Shown: positions 52,458 to 61,409, counted from the first letter of the stretch. The stretch is 64,000 nt of DNA from Algoriella xinjiangensis (GCF_900115015.1 NZ_FOUZ01000002.1:62001-126000), one strand, 5' to 3'. Notes: generated by a model from the letters alone, not told the origin. Numbers and translations: made by a program.

Positions 52458-52488
52458 TTGTCATGTTATTTTATTATTGATATTTTTG
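52458..52488 (+). promoter_or_regulatory. Plus-strand promoter TTG-N20-TATTTTTG without a protein gene
   Basis: TTG (52458-52460) and TATTTTTG (52481-52488) have a 20-bp spacer. TGATA (52478-52482) and TATCA (52491-52495) form an inverted repeat around the -7 box. Confidence 0.65.
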
Positions 52489-52493
52489 AGTAT

Positions 52494-52566
52494 CAATATT
52501 ACTGATCAGTGATATTAATTAACACTAATTATGATTTTAAGGCTTCTGCACAAGAAGCCTTTTTTG
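52494..52566 (+). ncRNA. Candidate small RNA, about 72 nt
   Basis: It would begin about 6 nt after the TATTTTTG box. The first 22 nt are a palindrome (arms AATATTACTGA and TCAGTGATATT, one G-T pair). It ends in a terminator hairpin AAGGCTTCT / AGAAGCCTT (52539-52561) with a T run on the plus strand only. The T run fits the plus strand better than the convergent DinB gene. No convincing peptide is encoded. Confidence 0.5.
52539..52566 (+). terminator. Plus-strand terminator
   Basis: 9-bp stem AAGGCTTCT / AGAAGCCTT, 5-nt loop, then TTTTTT. On the minus strand the tract after the stem is AAAATC, so it is weak there. Confidence 0.75.
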
Positions 52567-52569
52567 TTG

Positions 52570-53067
52570 TTAAAAAGTTTGAGAATCTGCGCTTGGTCCG
52601 TAGCTAGATGGTAACTCAATATCATTTAAACGATAATAAACACCTAATTGCGCACGATGATGTGTAATTTGATTTAAGGCATGTCGAATAGCTTCGTATT
52701 TAGAAAAATCGAAAAGAGTTGTTTCTCCAGCACACATTTTCCAACGTTTTGATAAATCATCTTCCGAAGCATTTTCTAAAGCCGATTTCCCTATAGCATA
52801 ATCTTTGTCTAATTCTTTTAATAAATCAGTCGCTGTTTCATAATGAGAAGGTTTATAATCTCCTGCTTCAAAATCTAATTTATCTGTTTTTAAAACTAAT
52901 TCTGGCCACGCAAAAACTTCCACAATATGATTGCTTAATGTTTTGATGTCCATACTTTTTTCGTGCGGTTTATAGTCGGTTTTATCATTCGGAAATTTAG
53001 CTATGAATTCTTTCGTAATTTGATATTCATGTTGCAATTCGTTTTGTAAGATTTCTACTGTTTTCAT
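52570..53067 (-). CDS. DinB-family protein
   Basis: A 165-residue four-helix-bundle protein of the DinB superfamily, the second in the window. His47 (LSNHIVEVFAWPE) and the pair His136-His137 (ITHHRAQLGVYYR) give the usual metal-binding pattern; GETTLFDFSKYEA lies between. The start is ATG 53067 (MKTVEILQNE); an upstream TTG is less likely. The gene is alone, between the candidate small RNA terminator and the terminator of the uvrC operon. Substrate unknown. Confidence 0.85.
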   Translation of the reverse strand: MKTVEILQNELQHEYQITKEFIAKFPNDKTDYKPHEKSMDIKTLSNHIVEVFAWPELVLKTDKLDFEAGDYKPSHYETATDLLKELDKDYAIGKSALENASEDDLSKRWKMCAGETTLFDFSKYEAIRHALNQITHHRAQLGVYYRLNDIELPSSYGPSADSQTF

Positions 53068-53113
53068 ATGATTTTGATTTATAGAATTAAGGTACAAAAA
53101 ATGAGAACACAGA

Positions 53114-53149
53114 ATAAAAAAACTGCTTTACTAAATTGTAAAGCAGTTT
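53114..53149 (-). terminator. Terminator of the helicase-uvrC-membrane gene operon
   Basis: A 12-bp stem AAACTGCTTTAC / GTAAAGCAGTTT with a 6-nt loop, T run on the minus strand, 15 bp after the small membrane gene. Confidence 0.88.
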
Positions 53150-53164
53150 ATATGTATAATTTTA

Positions 53165-53605
53165 TTAGATTTCGTCGGTGTATAAATCGATAATAGGTCG
53201 TGGATCTTTTCGTTTGATTTGAGAAAACCAATACACAAAAATCCCTAATCCATTACCAAAAATAATTGCGATAATCCAAAATAATCGATCATCACTTTTT
53301 ATTAAATTAGGATTTTTAACGGCGTGCACAACAAAATAAACGAATGAAATGACACCCGTAAAAAAACTCATTAATACCAAAAAGATAAAAATAATAAGGT
53401 TTCCTAGTAATGCACTTAATAGTGATTTAGAATTTCCCATGTGTCCCAATTGCGCATCAATAGTGCTAAACATGGAAAAGAAAATTCCAAAATAACTTAA
53501 CAAGCCAAGTATAAATAAAGTGACTGGAACAATGGCCAAAATGGCTTGTAGTTTTGGATTGTTCAGTAGAGAAGTTAAATCTCTATCAATTAGTAGGTTT
53601 TTCAT
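53165..53605 (-). CDS. Membrane protein with PLDc_N-like C-terminal half
   Basis: A 146-residue protein with about three transmembrane segments (approximately 22-45, 67-92 and 108-126). The C-terminal half (VYFVVHAVKNPNLIKSDDRL then WIIAIIFGNGLGIFVYWF) resembles the PLDc_N domain that precedes cardiolipin synthases, and that occurs alone in small membrane proteins. It lacks the HKD phospholipase motifs, so it is not itself a synthase. It starts 20 bp inside the 3' end of uvrC, which indicates translational coupling. Confidence 0.7.
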   Translation of the reverse strand: MKNLLIDRDLTSLLNNPKLQAILAIVPVTLFILGLLSYFGIFFSMFSTIDAQLGHMGNSKSLLSALLGNLIIFIFLVLMSFFTGVISFVYFVVHAVKNPNLIKSDDRLFWIIAIIFGNGLGIFVYWFSQIKRKDPRPIIDLYTDEI

Positions 53606-55391
53606 TAGAAAAATAATCTTTTACTTTTTTAGCTTTCGATTTTCCTATAACATCTGTTAATTCTAACAAAGATGCATTTTTTATTCGTTCTACCGATTTA
53701 AAATTTGTTAATAATTCTTTAATTGTTTGCGGTCCTATGCCATCAATTTCTTCTAAAACCGAATTAAACGCATTTTTACTTCGTCTATTTCTGTGGTTTG
53801 TGATTCCGTAACGGTGCGATTCATCGCGCACATGTTGCAAAACTTTCAACGTTTCCGAGTTTTTATCTAAATACAACGGATAAGGATCGTCGGGATAATA
53901 AATTTCCTCTAAACGCTTTGCAATTCCAATAACAGATACTTTTCCACGCAAGCCTAAACGATCAAGAGATTTTAGTGCAGAACTTAATTGTCCTTTTCCA
54001 CCATCTATCAAAATAAGTTGAGGTAAAGGTTCGCCTTCGGCTATAACACGCGTATAACGACGTTCTATGACTTCTTCCATCGTTGCAAAATCATTTGGAC
54101 CTTCAACGGTTTTAACATTAAAAATACGGTAATCTTTTTTGCTTGGTTTTCCATTTTTGAAAACCACACAAGCCGAAACAGGATTTGTACCTTGTATGTT
54201 TGAGTTATCAAAACCTTCGATATGTCGCGGTTCGGCAGGTAATCGTAAATCAATTTTCATTTGATTCATAATTCGATTTGTATGTCGATCTGGATCTACA
54301 ATTTTGGTTTGTTTAAGTTGTTCTAAACGATAAATTCGCGTATTTTTTAACGACAAATCAATGATATGTTTTTTATCGCCAATTTTTGGAACCGTAATTT
54401 TTCTGTTCGGAATTTCTAAATTCAATTCAAACGGCACATATATTTCTTTTGAATTAAGATTAAATCGCTCCGAAAAATCAATAATTGCTCGTTCCAATAA
54501 ATCTTCGTCCGTTTCGTCCAATTTCTTTTTCCATTCTTCTGTATACGATTGAATAATTGCGCCATGATAAATTTTCATGAAATTGACATACGCATATTCT
54601 TCGTCCGACGAAATCGAAAAAACATCTACATTAGTAATTGTAGGCGAAACAATGGTAGAACGTGCTTGGTAATTTTGCAACGATTCTATTTTTTCTTTTA
54701 TGATTTGGGCTTTTTCAAACTTTAATTCCGAAGCATATTTTATCATTTGATCGATCAAATATTGTTTTGCTTCGTTAAATTCTCCTTTGATAATATTACG
54801 AATTGCAGTAATTTGTTCGTTATATTCTTCTTCGGTTTGATAACCTTCGCAAGGTCCCAAACAATTCCCGATATGATATTCTAAGCAAACTTTATATTTA
54901 TCGTTTTCGATATTTTTTTCGCTTAAATCGTAGCTACAAGTTCTTATTTGGTACAATTCTTTGATTAATCCCAACAAAACTTTCATTGTTTTTACACTAG
55001 AATATGGACCAAAATATTCTGAACCATCTTTTATCACATTTCGTGTAGAAAATATACGAGGAAAACGTTCATTTTTAATGCAAATCCACGGATAGGTTTT
55101 GTCATCTTTTAAAAGAATATTGTAACGTGGTTTGTGTTCTTTTATCAAATTATTTTCTAAAAGCAACGCATCATATTCAGAATTAACATTGATGGTTTCT
55201 ATCGTTTCAATATTACTAACTAAAACGCGCAAACGTTTAGAATCGTGTTGTTTATTGAAATATGAACTTACACGACGTTTCAGGTTTTTTGCCTTACCTA
55301 TATAAAGTAAATCACCTTTTTTATTATAATATTGATAAACACCAGGCGAATCTGGTAAACTTGCTAATTTTAATTTGATATTTTCATTCAT
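53586..55391 (-). CDS. uvrC: Excinuclease ABC subunit C
   Basis: A 601-residue endonuclease of nucleotide-excision repair, which makes both incisions with UvrB. The N-terminal GIY-YIG nuclease is intact (GVY 17-19 and YIG 30-32, followed by KAKNLKRRVSSYF). A UVR motif (FEKAQIIKEKIESLQNYQARS) follows, then the RNase-H-like C-nuclease (PRHIEGFDNSNIQG, DGGKGQLSSA) and helix-hairpin-helix (IDGIGPQTIKELL). It overlaps the upstream helicase gene by 4 bp. Confidence 0.97.
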   Translation of the reverse strand: MNENIKLKLASLPDSPGVYQYYNKKGDLLYIGKAKNLKRRVSSYFNKQHDSKRLRVLVSNIETIETINVNSEYDALLLENNLIKEHKPRYNILLKDDKTYPWICIKNERFPRIFSTRNVIKDGSEYFGPYSSVKTMKVLLGLIKELYQIRTCSYDLSEKNIENDKYKVCLEYHIGNCLGPCEGYQTEEEYNEQITAIRNIIKGEFNEAKQYLIDQMIKYASELKFEKAQIIKEKIESLQNYQARSTIVSPTITNVDVFSISSDEEYAYVNFMKIYHGAIIQSYTEEWKKKLDETDEDLLERAIIDFSERFNLNSKEIYVPFELNLEIPNRKITVPKIGDKKHIIDLSLKNTRIYRLEQLKQTKIVDPDRHTNRIMNQMKIDLRLPAEPRHIEGFDNSNIQGTNPVSACVVFKNGKPSKKDYRIFNVKTVEGPNDFATMEEVIERRYTRVIAEGEPLPQLILIDGGKGQLSSALKSLDRLGLRGKVSVIGIAKRLEEIYYPDDPYPLYLDKNSETLKVLQHVRDESHRYGITNHRNRRSKNAFNSVLEEIDGIGPQTIKELLTNFKSVERIKNASLLELTDVIGKSKAKKVKDYFSNEKPTN

Positions 55392-58300
55392 TCATTTACC
55401 TCTACAACATTAATTTTTTGCTGTTCATCATCAATGTAAATTAATATTTTAGATTGAATTGTATAACCTAATGATTTGAAAAAATCGGCATATCGATTAA
55501 CTTGAAAATGATGATCTAAATCGGGTTGACCAGTTTTATAATCGATAATTGTACATTTATTTTCTTGATCAATCACCACACGATCGGCTCTGAAAATTTG
55601 TCCATTTTCGTCAATAAAATCTCGCTCATTCAACACCGTTAAATCGTCTGCAAAATATGGAACTAATTTAGCATCTTGTAACATATTTTCCAAGACATTT
55701 TGCAGATGCGCAACATTCTCCGCAGAAATAGTTCCGCGTTGTTTTTCTTGCTCAATAATTTTAGGCAAATCTTTTGCCGTAATAATTTGTGAAAGAATTG
55801 TATGCACCGTATTTCCAAATTCTGTAAACGCTAATTTTTGTTGTGCCTTTTCCGAATTTGTATTAATCACCAAACGCGTATTCCAATCCGAAGAATATAT
55901 GGTTAATTCACTAGAAGATTGCTCTTTTTCTTTTGGAATAGAAACTCGTTCTGGCGAACCTTTCAAAATAATTTCATCTTCATGAAAACCTTTGTAATCA
56001 ACAAATTCGTGTAAATAATTTGCAATATTTTTAGAAGCCGAATTTTCTTTTGGTTTTAACGCAATCATATACAACTGCTCTTTTGCGCGCGTTGTAGCAA
56101 CATAAAGTGTATTAATTTCGTCTAATTGAACCAAATTTTCTTCTTCGTCAATTTTAGATTTAATTTCAGTATTCTGAATTGTTTTTAAATCATTATTTAT
56201 GTTCACATAAAAAGTTTCGAAAGGGTTTTCATCACTTTTTTGCAACGGAATCCAGATTTTAGAACTTTTACTTTGCCAATCTAAAAACGGTAAAATAACA
56301 ACCGGAAATTCTAAACCTTTAGATTTATGAATCGTCATAATTTGAATGGCATCCACACCTTTTGGCGTTTTGATACTTGATTTATCTTTTGCAGTTGACC
56401 AAAATTCTAAAAACGAATTTAAATCGGATTCATTTTTGGATGAATATTCTAAAATAACATCTAAAAAACTTAAAATATAAGCTGGCGAACGATTTTCTAA
56501 TTTTAGAGTTCGGATTGTTTTTTCGGTAAAATCATACAACGATAAATTTTGGTCTTTAATAAAATCTAAATCAATCCCGATAGATTTTGTTAATTTTAAA
56601 AATGCTTTTAATCCATCTTTTAAAGCTTTTTCTACCGTAATTGTTAAATCATCTGTCACAAATAATTCAAGCTCGTAAGCAACCATCAAAAATCTAATTT
56701 TAGATTGTTCGTCCATTGGATTTGATGTGATTTTGAACAAATATTCTATCAATTGAATTTCGAACGAGTTTTTAAGCAATAAAGCTTCATTAGAAATTAC
56801 AACCAATTCATTTTCGGTTAAAAATTTAGCCAACATAATTCCTTGCGCATTGCTACGAACTAAAATTGCAATATCGCTTAACGAAAAACTATTTGCTTGA
56901 CATTCTTTGATGTAATTTAAAACTAATTCTAAATTTTTTTCTTTAAATAAATCTTTAGATCGACCTTCTTGCTCTATGAAATTTATTTTTACAAAACCGT
57001 TATTTTTGTCGTTTACATGCTGTTTATTTCCGATTTCGTATAAATGTTGAAAACTTGGTAAATTAAGTTGAGGCGCAATAAACGAGTATAATTCGTTATT
57101 AAATTCAATAATATTTTTATGGCTTCGCCAGTTTTTTTCTAATTCTTCGACCTTAATTTTTTCTTCTTCTTTTCGATCAATCAAATCAATCATTTGTGCA
57201 GGATTTCCTCCGCGCCAACGATAAATAGATTGTTTTGCATCGCCAACCAACATAATTGTATCGGATTGAGCGCGCGCATTTTCGACTAACGGATTTAGAT
57301 TATTCCATTGCAACGTAGATGTATCCTGAAATTCATCAATAAAATAATGATTGTAGCGTGAACCAATTCTTTCGTAAATAAAATTTGCGGGTTGCTCTTG
57401 CAAATTTTTACTAATAATGGTATTGAACTCATTAATTAATAAAACATTTGAATCTTTTTTGATGGTATCCAACGATTTTTCAACTTCGTTAATCAAAGAA
57501 ATTGACGAAATGTTTTTTTGAATAGATGTTAATAAAATCAGGTGATCGTTGATGCTTGCAGCTTTCTCAAATAACGTTTTGATTTGAGGAAAAATACTTT
57601 CTGCAATTGTATCTTTTACTTTTGATAAATATCCGTCATCATTAATATCTTTATTATTTGCATCGGTTGGAAGTATCATTCCGAAACCATCAAAATTCTT
57701 TAATTTCTGAAAGAAAGCAGCAATTCCTCTACTTTTTCCTGGTAATTCGTTTGTCGAAATTCCGTTGTTAGAAAGTAATTCAAAAAACTCATTTCCGACA
57801 ACAATTAATCCATCTTTTAAAGCTTTTATGTCAGTATAAATTACTTTTCGGTAGTTGATAAATTCGTCTAACGAAATATTTTTCAGCTTTTCTAAATCTT
57901 GTAAATGTCGGTCATTCGAAATTTCATTGGTATCAGAAGAAAGTGATTTTCGGATGTCCCAAGATTTGTTGTCATCCATATTGTCCAACGCAATTTTTAT
58001 CATGGTTTGCGTTAGTTTTTCGTCTTCTCCAATTTTAGAATACAATAAATCTACCGATTCGTTAATGATTTCTGAGGTATTCATTTCTACATCAAAATTC
58101 ATCGAAAGACCTAAATCTTGCGCAAAAGATTTCATTAAGCGCAAATTAAATTTATCAATTGTAGAAATAGAAAATTTTGAATAATTATGAAGAATCGCAA
58201 TTAAGATATTGTACGATTTTGTTTTGATGATTTCTGGTTTCAGATTTAACTCTTTGGCTAATTCTGTAATATAAAAATCTTCTGCAGGTTTTGGATTTCT

Positions 58301-58501
58301 TGCAATTTCTTCGAGTGTTTCTATGATACGCTCTTTCATTTCGTTTGCCGCTTTATTTGTAAAAGTGATGGCTAATATATGTTCGAAATGATAATCGCTT
58401 TCGTTTGCTAATAATAACGAAATAAATTCTTTTACTAAAGTGTATGTTTTACCTGCACCAGCGGATGCATTGTAAATCTTGAAATCGCCTGCTTGTAACA
58501 C
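55388..58501 (-). CDS. UvrD-like helicase with PD-(D/E)XK nuclease (RecB/AddA-like)
   Basis: A 1037-residue superfamily 1A helicase with a C-terminal nuclease, probably part of the double-strand-break resection complex used by RecA. Walker A ASAGAGKT (12-19), YNHYFIDEFQDTSTLQW, LVGDAKQSIYRWRGG and IMTIHKSKGLEFPVVI are the helicase motifs. The nuclease end has TEFGNTVHTIL, FRADRVVIDQENKCTIIDYKTGQ. An AddB-like partner gene is not adjacent. Translation probably begins with GTG (58501); homologues begin near this point (YNASAGAGKT). It precedes uvrC by a 4-bp overlap. Confidence 0.92.
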   Translation of the reverse strand: MLQAGDFKIYNASAGAGKTYTLVKEFISLLLANESDYHFEHILAITFTNKAANEMKERIIETLEEIARNPKPAEDFYITELAKELNLKPEIIKTKSYNILIAILHNYSKFSISTIDKFNLRLMKSFAQDLGLSMNFDVEMNTSEIINESVDLLYSKIGEDEKLTQTMIKIALDNMDDNKSWDIRKSLSSDTNEISNDRHLQDLEKLKNISLDEFINYRKVIYTDIKALKDGLIVVGNEFFELLSNNGISTNELPGKSRGIAAFFQKLKNFDGFGMILPTDANNKDINDDGYLSKVKDTIAESIFPQIKTLFEKAASINDHLILLTSIQKNISSISLINEVEKSLDTIKKDSNVLLINEFNTIISKNLQEQPANFIYERIGSRYNHYFIDEFQDTSTLQWNNLNPLVENARAQSDTIMLVGDAKQSIYRWRGGNPAQMIDLIDRKEEEKIKVEELEKNWRSHKNIIEFNNELYSFIAPQLNLPSFQHLYEIGNKQHVNDKNNGFVKINFIEQEGRSKDLFKEKNLELVLNYIKECQANSFSLSDIAILVRSNAQGIMLAKFLTENELVVISNEALLLKNSFEIQLIEYLFKITSNPMDEQSKIRFLMVAYELELFVTDDLTITVEKALKDGLKAFLKLTKSIGIDLDFIKDQNLSLYDFTEKTIRTLKLENRSPAYILSFLDVILEYSSKNESDLNSFLEFWSTAKDKSSIKTPKGVDAIQIMTIHKSKGLEFPVVILPFLDWQSKSSKIWIPLQKSDENPFETFYVNINNDLKTIQNTEIKSKIDEEENLVQLDEINTLYVATTRAKEQLYMIALKPKENSASKNIANYLHEFVDYKGFHEDEIILKGSPERVSIPKEKEQSSSELTIYSSDWNTRLVINTNSEKAQQKLAFTEFGNTVHTILSQIITAKDLPKIIEQEKQRGTISAENVAHLQNVLENMLQDAKLVPYFADDLTVLNERDFIDENGQIFRADRVVIDQENKCTIIDYKTGQPDLDHHFQVNRYADFFKSLGYTIQSKILIYIDDEQQKINVVEVNE

Positions 58502-58573
58502 TATCCAAATTTTTTAGAAAGTTAATAATTTACAACAAGAATAAAAAGTTGCAAAGCCAAACAATGACGCACA

Positions 58574-58606
58574 AAAAAAGGAAGTCTGAGAAAAACTTCC
58601 TTTTTT
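58574..58606. terminator. Bidirectional-looking terminator after the BlaR1-like gene
   Basis: A 12-bp stem AAAAAAGGAAGT / ACTTCCTTTTTT with a 9-nt loop, between the helicase gene start and the BlaR1-like gene end. Confidence 0.8.
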
Positions 58607-58690
58607 CTAAATGTTATAAAAAAATAACTAATTACGATTTATTAATATAGAACACTATATTGTAAATATTATTGTGTATCGTTTGAGAAA

Positions 58691-60253
58691 TTATTTTTTC
58701 AGATTTTTTTTCTGTTTTTTCACACTTTTTTCTAGTTCTTTAATTTGATTTTTGGTAATTTCTTCAGTCAGTTTTAACTGTTTTATTTGGTTTTGTAAAT
58801 CTGTTGTAGAATTTTTATTGTTTTTTGAGAAATAAATTGGATCAATATCAGAATTAATTATATTATGTACTACACCATTTTTGGTATACATTGTAATAGA
58901 AATCGGTTTTAAATCTTGATTATTATTTTTTGTAAGTATATCCAAATTTTTATCATCAAAATTATATTCGATAGAATCATTTATAATCACAATTTTTTTG
59001 CCGTTTAATCTTCTAACATTAATTGTTTTAATGTCTTTAGGATGTAAATCACTTAGCTTCTTTTTTAAATCTTCTGTTAATAATTCGTTTGTTTTTAAAT
59101 TTTTTATTTGAATTACTTTTGTGTCGCTAGGTGTAAAGTTAGAATTTACATAATACTTTGTTGTGTCATTATTTTTCTTTGTAATAACTACTAAATTTTC
59201 TTTTTTATTAACGTCAATTGATTTAATATCAGTAGGATTAATTTTTTTAAGAGAATCTTTAGGATTAATACTAAAAGTACCAATTTGTGTAATTGTATCT
59301 TTATTTTTATCTGGTTTGATTTGGAATATTAATTTAGCTTGTGGTTCAACAGGTTTTTCTAAAGCTTGTTCAACTTTTTGTGCATTTTGTTCAACTTTTT
59401 GCGCAAATGTTTTTTGACTAAATAAAACAAATGCAGATAAAATGAATGGAAAAGTAGCAAAAGATAACATTTTGACTTTTTGTTTAGATGTATTTTTTGT
59501 CATCATAAGTAAACGTTTTTTGGTTAATATAAAATTGAAATGACTTGCCATAATTGATGGATTTTGAGCAGCAATGCAATCCAAAATTTGATGTTGATAT
59601 GTTTTTACATCATTATTTTGCATTAAAACATATTCATCTGCAAGAAATTCGTGATTTAACTTGATTGATTTTTTATAGAAATACACAAAAGGATTAAACC
59701 AAAAAATAATTTGAAAAATCTCGATTAACAAAATATCAAAACTATGTTTTTGAATACAATGCGCTTTTTCGTGATCTATTAAATTTTGATGTAAATCATT
59801 TATTTGCTTTTTTGGAATAAAAATATATTTCCAAAAACTGTAAGGTTGTTCTGCTTCAAGATCTAAAATATAAGTGATTTTATAATCTTCGAGTTTTTCT
59901 TCCGTTTTTATTTTAAACATTAATTCGTATAAATTATATAAGAATCTTCCGAGTAAAATTATTCCGATTATTAAATAAATAATGTTTAAAATATCACCAA
60001 AATTCCAACTATTTTCTTGTTCTAATAATTCAGGATTTTGCATCAACCAACTCAAAAGCTCAGGCGAAATATTGGTTTGTTCTGCTGTAATTGGCACATG
60101 TATTTTATAAAATGGTGCTATTAGAGCAAAAATTAGAGCAAATAGTAAATAAAATCGGTTGATTTTATACATGCTCTCGCGTTCTAAGAATAATTTATAA
60201 TACGAATATAAAAAACCAGAACAAAGTATAAATTTGATTAAATACGCAATCAT
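58691..60253 (-). CDS. BlaR1-like M56 membrane metallopeptidase
   Basis: A 520-residue sensor protease. Four transmembrane segments are seen (approximately 1-20, 33-52, 88-110, 261-281). The cytoplasmic M56 zinc site is DHEKAH (His161, Glu162, His165), with HEFLADE at 201-207 as the third-ligand zone. The C-terminal 240 residues are periplasmic: in place of a penicillin-binding domain, there are repeats INPTDIKSIDV (338-348) and LHPKDIKTINV (403-413), similar to a motif in TonB-receptor plugs, and a C-terminal coiled-coil stretch. Activated by an unknown signal, it should cleave the BlaI-type repressor encoded 3 bp upstream. Confidence 0.88.
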   Translation of the reverse strand: MIAYLIKFILCSGFLYSYYKLFLERESMYKINRFYLLFALIFALIAPFYKIHVPITAEQTNISPELLSWLMQNPELLEQENSWNFGDILNIIYLIIGIILLGRFLYNLYELMFKIKTEEKLEDYKITYILDLEAEQPYSFWKYIFIPKKQINDLHQNLIDHEKAHCIQKHSFDILLIEIFQIIFWFNPFVYFYKKSIKLNHEFLADEYVLMQNNDVKTYQHQILDCIAAQNPSIMASHFNFILTKKRLLMMTKNTSKQKVKMLSFATFPFILSAFVLFSQKTFAQKVEQNAQKVEQALEKPVEPQAKLIFQIKPDKNKDTITQIGTFSINPKDSLKKINPTDIKSIDVNKKENLVVITKKNNDTTKYYVNSNFTPSDTKVIQIKNLKTNELLTEDLKKKLSDLHPKDIKTINVRRLNGKKIVIINDSIEYNFDDKNLDILTKNNNQDLKPISITMYTKNGVVHNIINSDIDPIYFSKNNKNSTTDLQNQIKQLKLTEEITKNQIKELEKSVKKQKKNLKK

Positions 60254-60256
60254 ACG

Positions 60257-60634
60257 CTATTTCTTTTTACGGTCTATTTCATTGTCAATTATCGCACGTA
60301 ATTTTTCTAATTCTTCTACCGACATATTGTTTGACTTTGCAAAAAACGAAGCAAATTGTGAAGTTGAATTATTAAAAAAATTACTAATCATTCCTTTTAC
60401 TTCTTTTGTAAAGTAATCGTCTTTTTTAACCAAAGCAAAATATCTTCTCGAGTTTCCCATTTGCTCGTAATCAATATAACCTTTGTCATACATTCTTTTT
60501 AGTAGGGTAGAAATGGTGGTATTTGCAGGTTTTGGATCATCATAAGAATCAATAATATCTTTTGCAAAAACATGTTTTCCGCTCCAAATAACTTCCATTA
60601 CTTTTTCTTCTTTTTTAGATAGTTTTATTTTCAT
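60257..60634 (-). CDS. BlaI/MecI/CopY-family repressor
   Basis: A 125-residue winged-helix repressor (LSKKEEKVMEVIWSGKHV, ANTTISTLLKRMYDKGYIDY, SRRYFALV) with a C-terminal dimerisation helix (VEELEKLRAII). In the family, proteolysis by BlaR1 in the linker lifts repression. It starts at ATG 60634; longer frames run through the operator. Two dyads with the TACA-nn-TGTA form lie just upstream, one over the promoter, so the gene probably represses itself and the M56 gene. It resembles regulators of antibiotic or envelope stress but no target gene is visible nearby. Confidence 0.93.
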   Translation of the reverse strand: MKIKLSKKEEKVMEVIWSGKHVFAKDIIDSYDDPKPANTTISTLLKRMYDKGYIDYEQMGNSRRYFALVKKDDYFTKEVKGMISNFFNNSTSQFASFFAKSNNMSVEELEKLRAIIDNEIDRKKK

Positions 60635-60637
60635 ATC

Positions 60638-60668
60638 TACAATTGTGTTTCTTGTTCTACAAATGTAG
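60638..60668 (-). promoter_or_regulatory. BlaI-type double operator over the promoter
   Basis: Dyad 1 TACA-AA-TGTA (60658-60667), extended to CTACA/TGTAG, overlaps a perfect -7 box TACATTTG on the minus strand (60660-60667). Dyad 2 TACA-AT-TGTG (60638-60647), one mismatch, is centred 20 bp away, about two helical turns. Confidence 0.75.
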
Positions 60669-60723
60669 ATTAAAAAATAAATTATCCAAATTATTTTGTA
60701 AATATTTAACAATTAGACATAAA

Positions 60724-60749
60724 AAAAGGAACTTAATTAAGTTCCTTTT
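60724..60749 (-). terminator. Terminator of the outer-membrane barrel gene
   Basis: A perfect palindrome AAAAGGAACTTAA / TTAAGTTCCTTTT, 26 bp after the gene, with seven T on the minus strand. Confidence 0.85.
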
Positions 60750-60774
60750 AATAAATATGTTATAATTTAAGAAA

Positions 60775-61359
60775 TTACATTTCCATTAATTTATACGCTA
60801 CACCAATACTAAAATATGTATTTGTTGTACTTTTAGAAGCTGGATCGTGATTAATATCAGTTAATCCTTTTGTAAAGCGCGCATTTATTTCTAACTCATC
60901 AGTTACTTTATAACCTGCACCAAAGTTTAAACCAAAATCAAATGTTTTATAGTTATCTGTAATTGGTTCTTTAGATTTTATATTATTGAATTCTTTTTTT
61001 TCTTTAGCAGAAACTAAAAATCCTAATTGTGGACCAAATTCAAGATTTAATCCTTCCATAATTTCATAACGTCCCATTAATGGAATATTGATATTATGTG
61101 TAACAATTTTTTTATCACCACCATCATGTCTTTTTATTCCAGTACCTTGTTTAGAATATAATAATTCTGGTTGAAAACTAATTTGATCTGTAATTTTGTA
61201 GTTTGCAAAACCACCTACATAAAAATCTGTTCTAAATTTAGCACTTTCAGTACCCGATAATGTTGGGAAGTTAAGTCCTCCTTTTACACCTAAATCAATT
61301 TGTGCGTTTGCTGCACTTATTCCTCCAAAAAGTGCTATTCCTAAGATTAGTTTTTTCAT
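60775..61359 (-). CDS. Outer-membrane beta-barrel protein (porin family)
   Basis: A 194-residue protein with a signal peptide (1-19, ISAANAQ) and an eight-stranded barrel pattern (outer-membrane protein beta-barrel, OmpX/PorT-like). IDLGVKGGLNFPTLSG at the start, alternating strands (NYKITDQISFQPELLYSKQG, LEINARFTKG) and a C-terminal aromatic-rich strand (YFSIGVAYKLMEM) are typical. It is common and often abundant in Flavobacteriia; function is not specific. A perfect -7 box lies 42 bp upstream, a terminator 25 bp downstream. Confidence 0.85.
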   Translation of the reverse strand: MKKLILGIALFGGISAANAQIDLGVKGGLNFPTLSGTESAKFRTDFYVGGFANYKITDQISFQPELLYSKQGTGIKRHDGGDKKIVTHNINIPLMGRYEIMEGLNLEFGPQLGFLVSAKEKKEFNNIKSKEPITDNYKTFDFGLNFGAGYKVTDELEINARFTKGLTDINHDPASKSTTNTYFSIGVAYKLMEM

Positions 61360-61401
61360 GTTTTATTTTGTTTATTACTTTAGCGATTGTTATTTATATT
61401 G

Positions 61402-61409
61402 CAAAAGTA
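61402..61409 (-). promoter_or_regulatory. -7 box TACTTTTG for the outer-membrane barrel gene
   Basis: A perfect TAnnTTTG box on the minus strand, giving a leader of about 40 nt. Confidence 0.55.

Larger units (their letters stand above)
52277..52569. other. 293-bp intergenic region gcvT / DinB
   Basis: No protein gene is seen. It holds the gcvT terminator (52297-52327) and a plus-strand promoter (52458-52488) followed by a palindrome and a terminator (see the candidate small RNA). Confidence 0.7.

Noticed and set aside
52531-52614. Peptide of 27 codons in the candidate small RNA region
   Set aside because: It would read straight through the terminator hairpin and into the convergent DinB gene.
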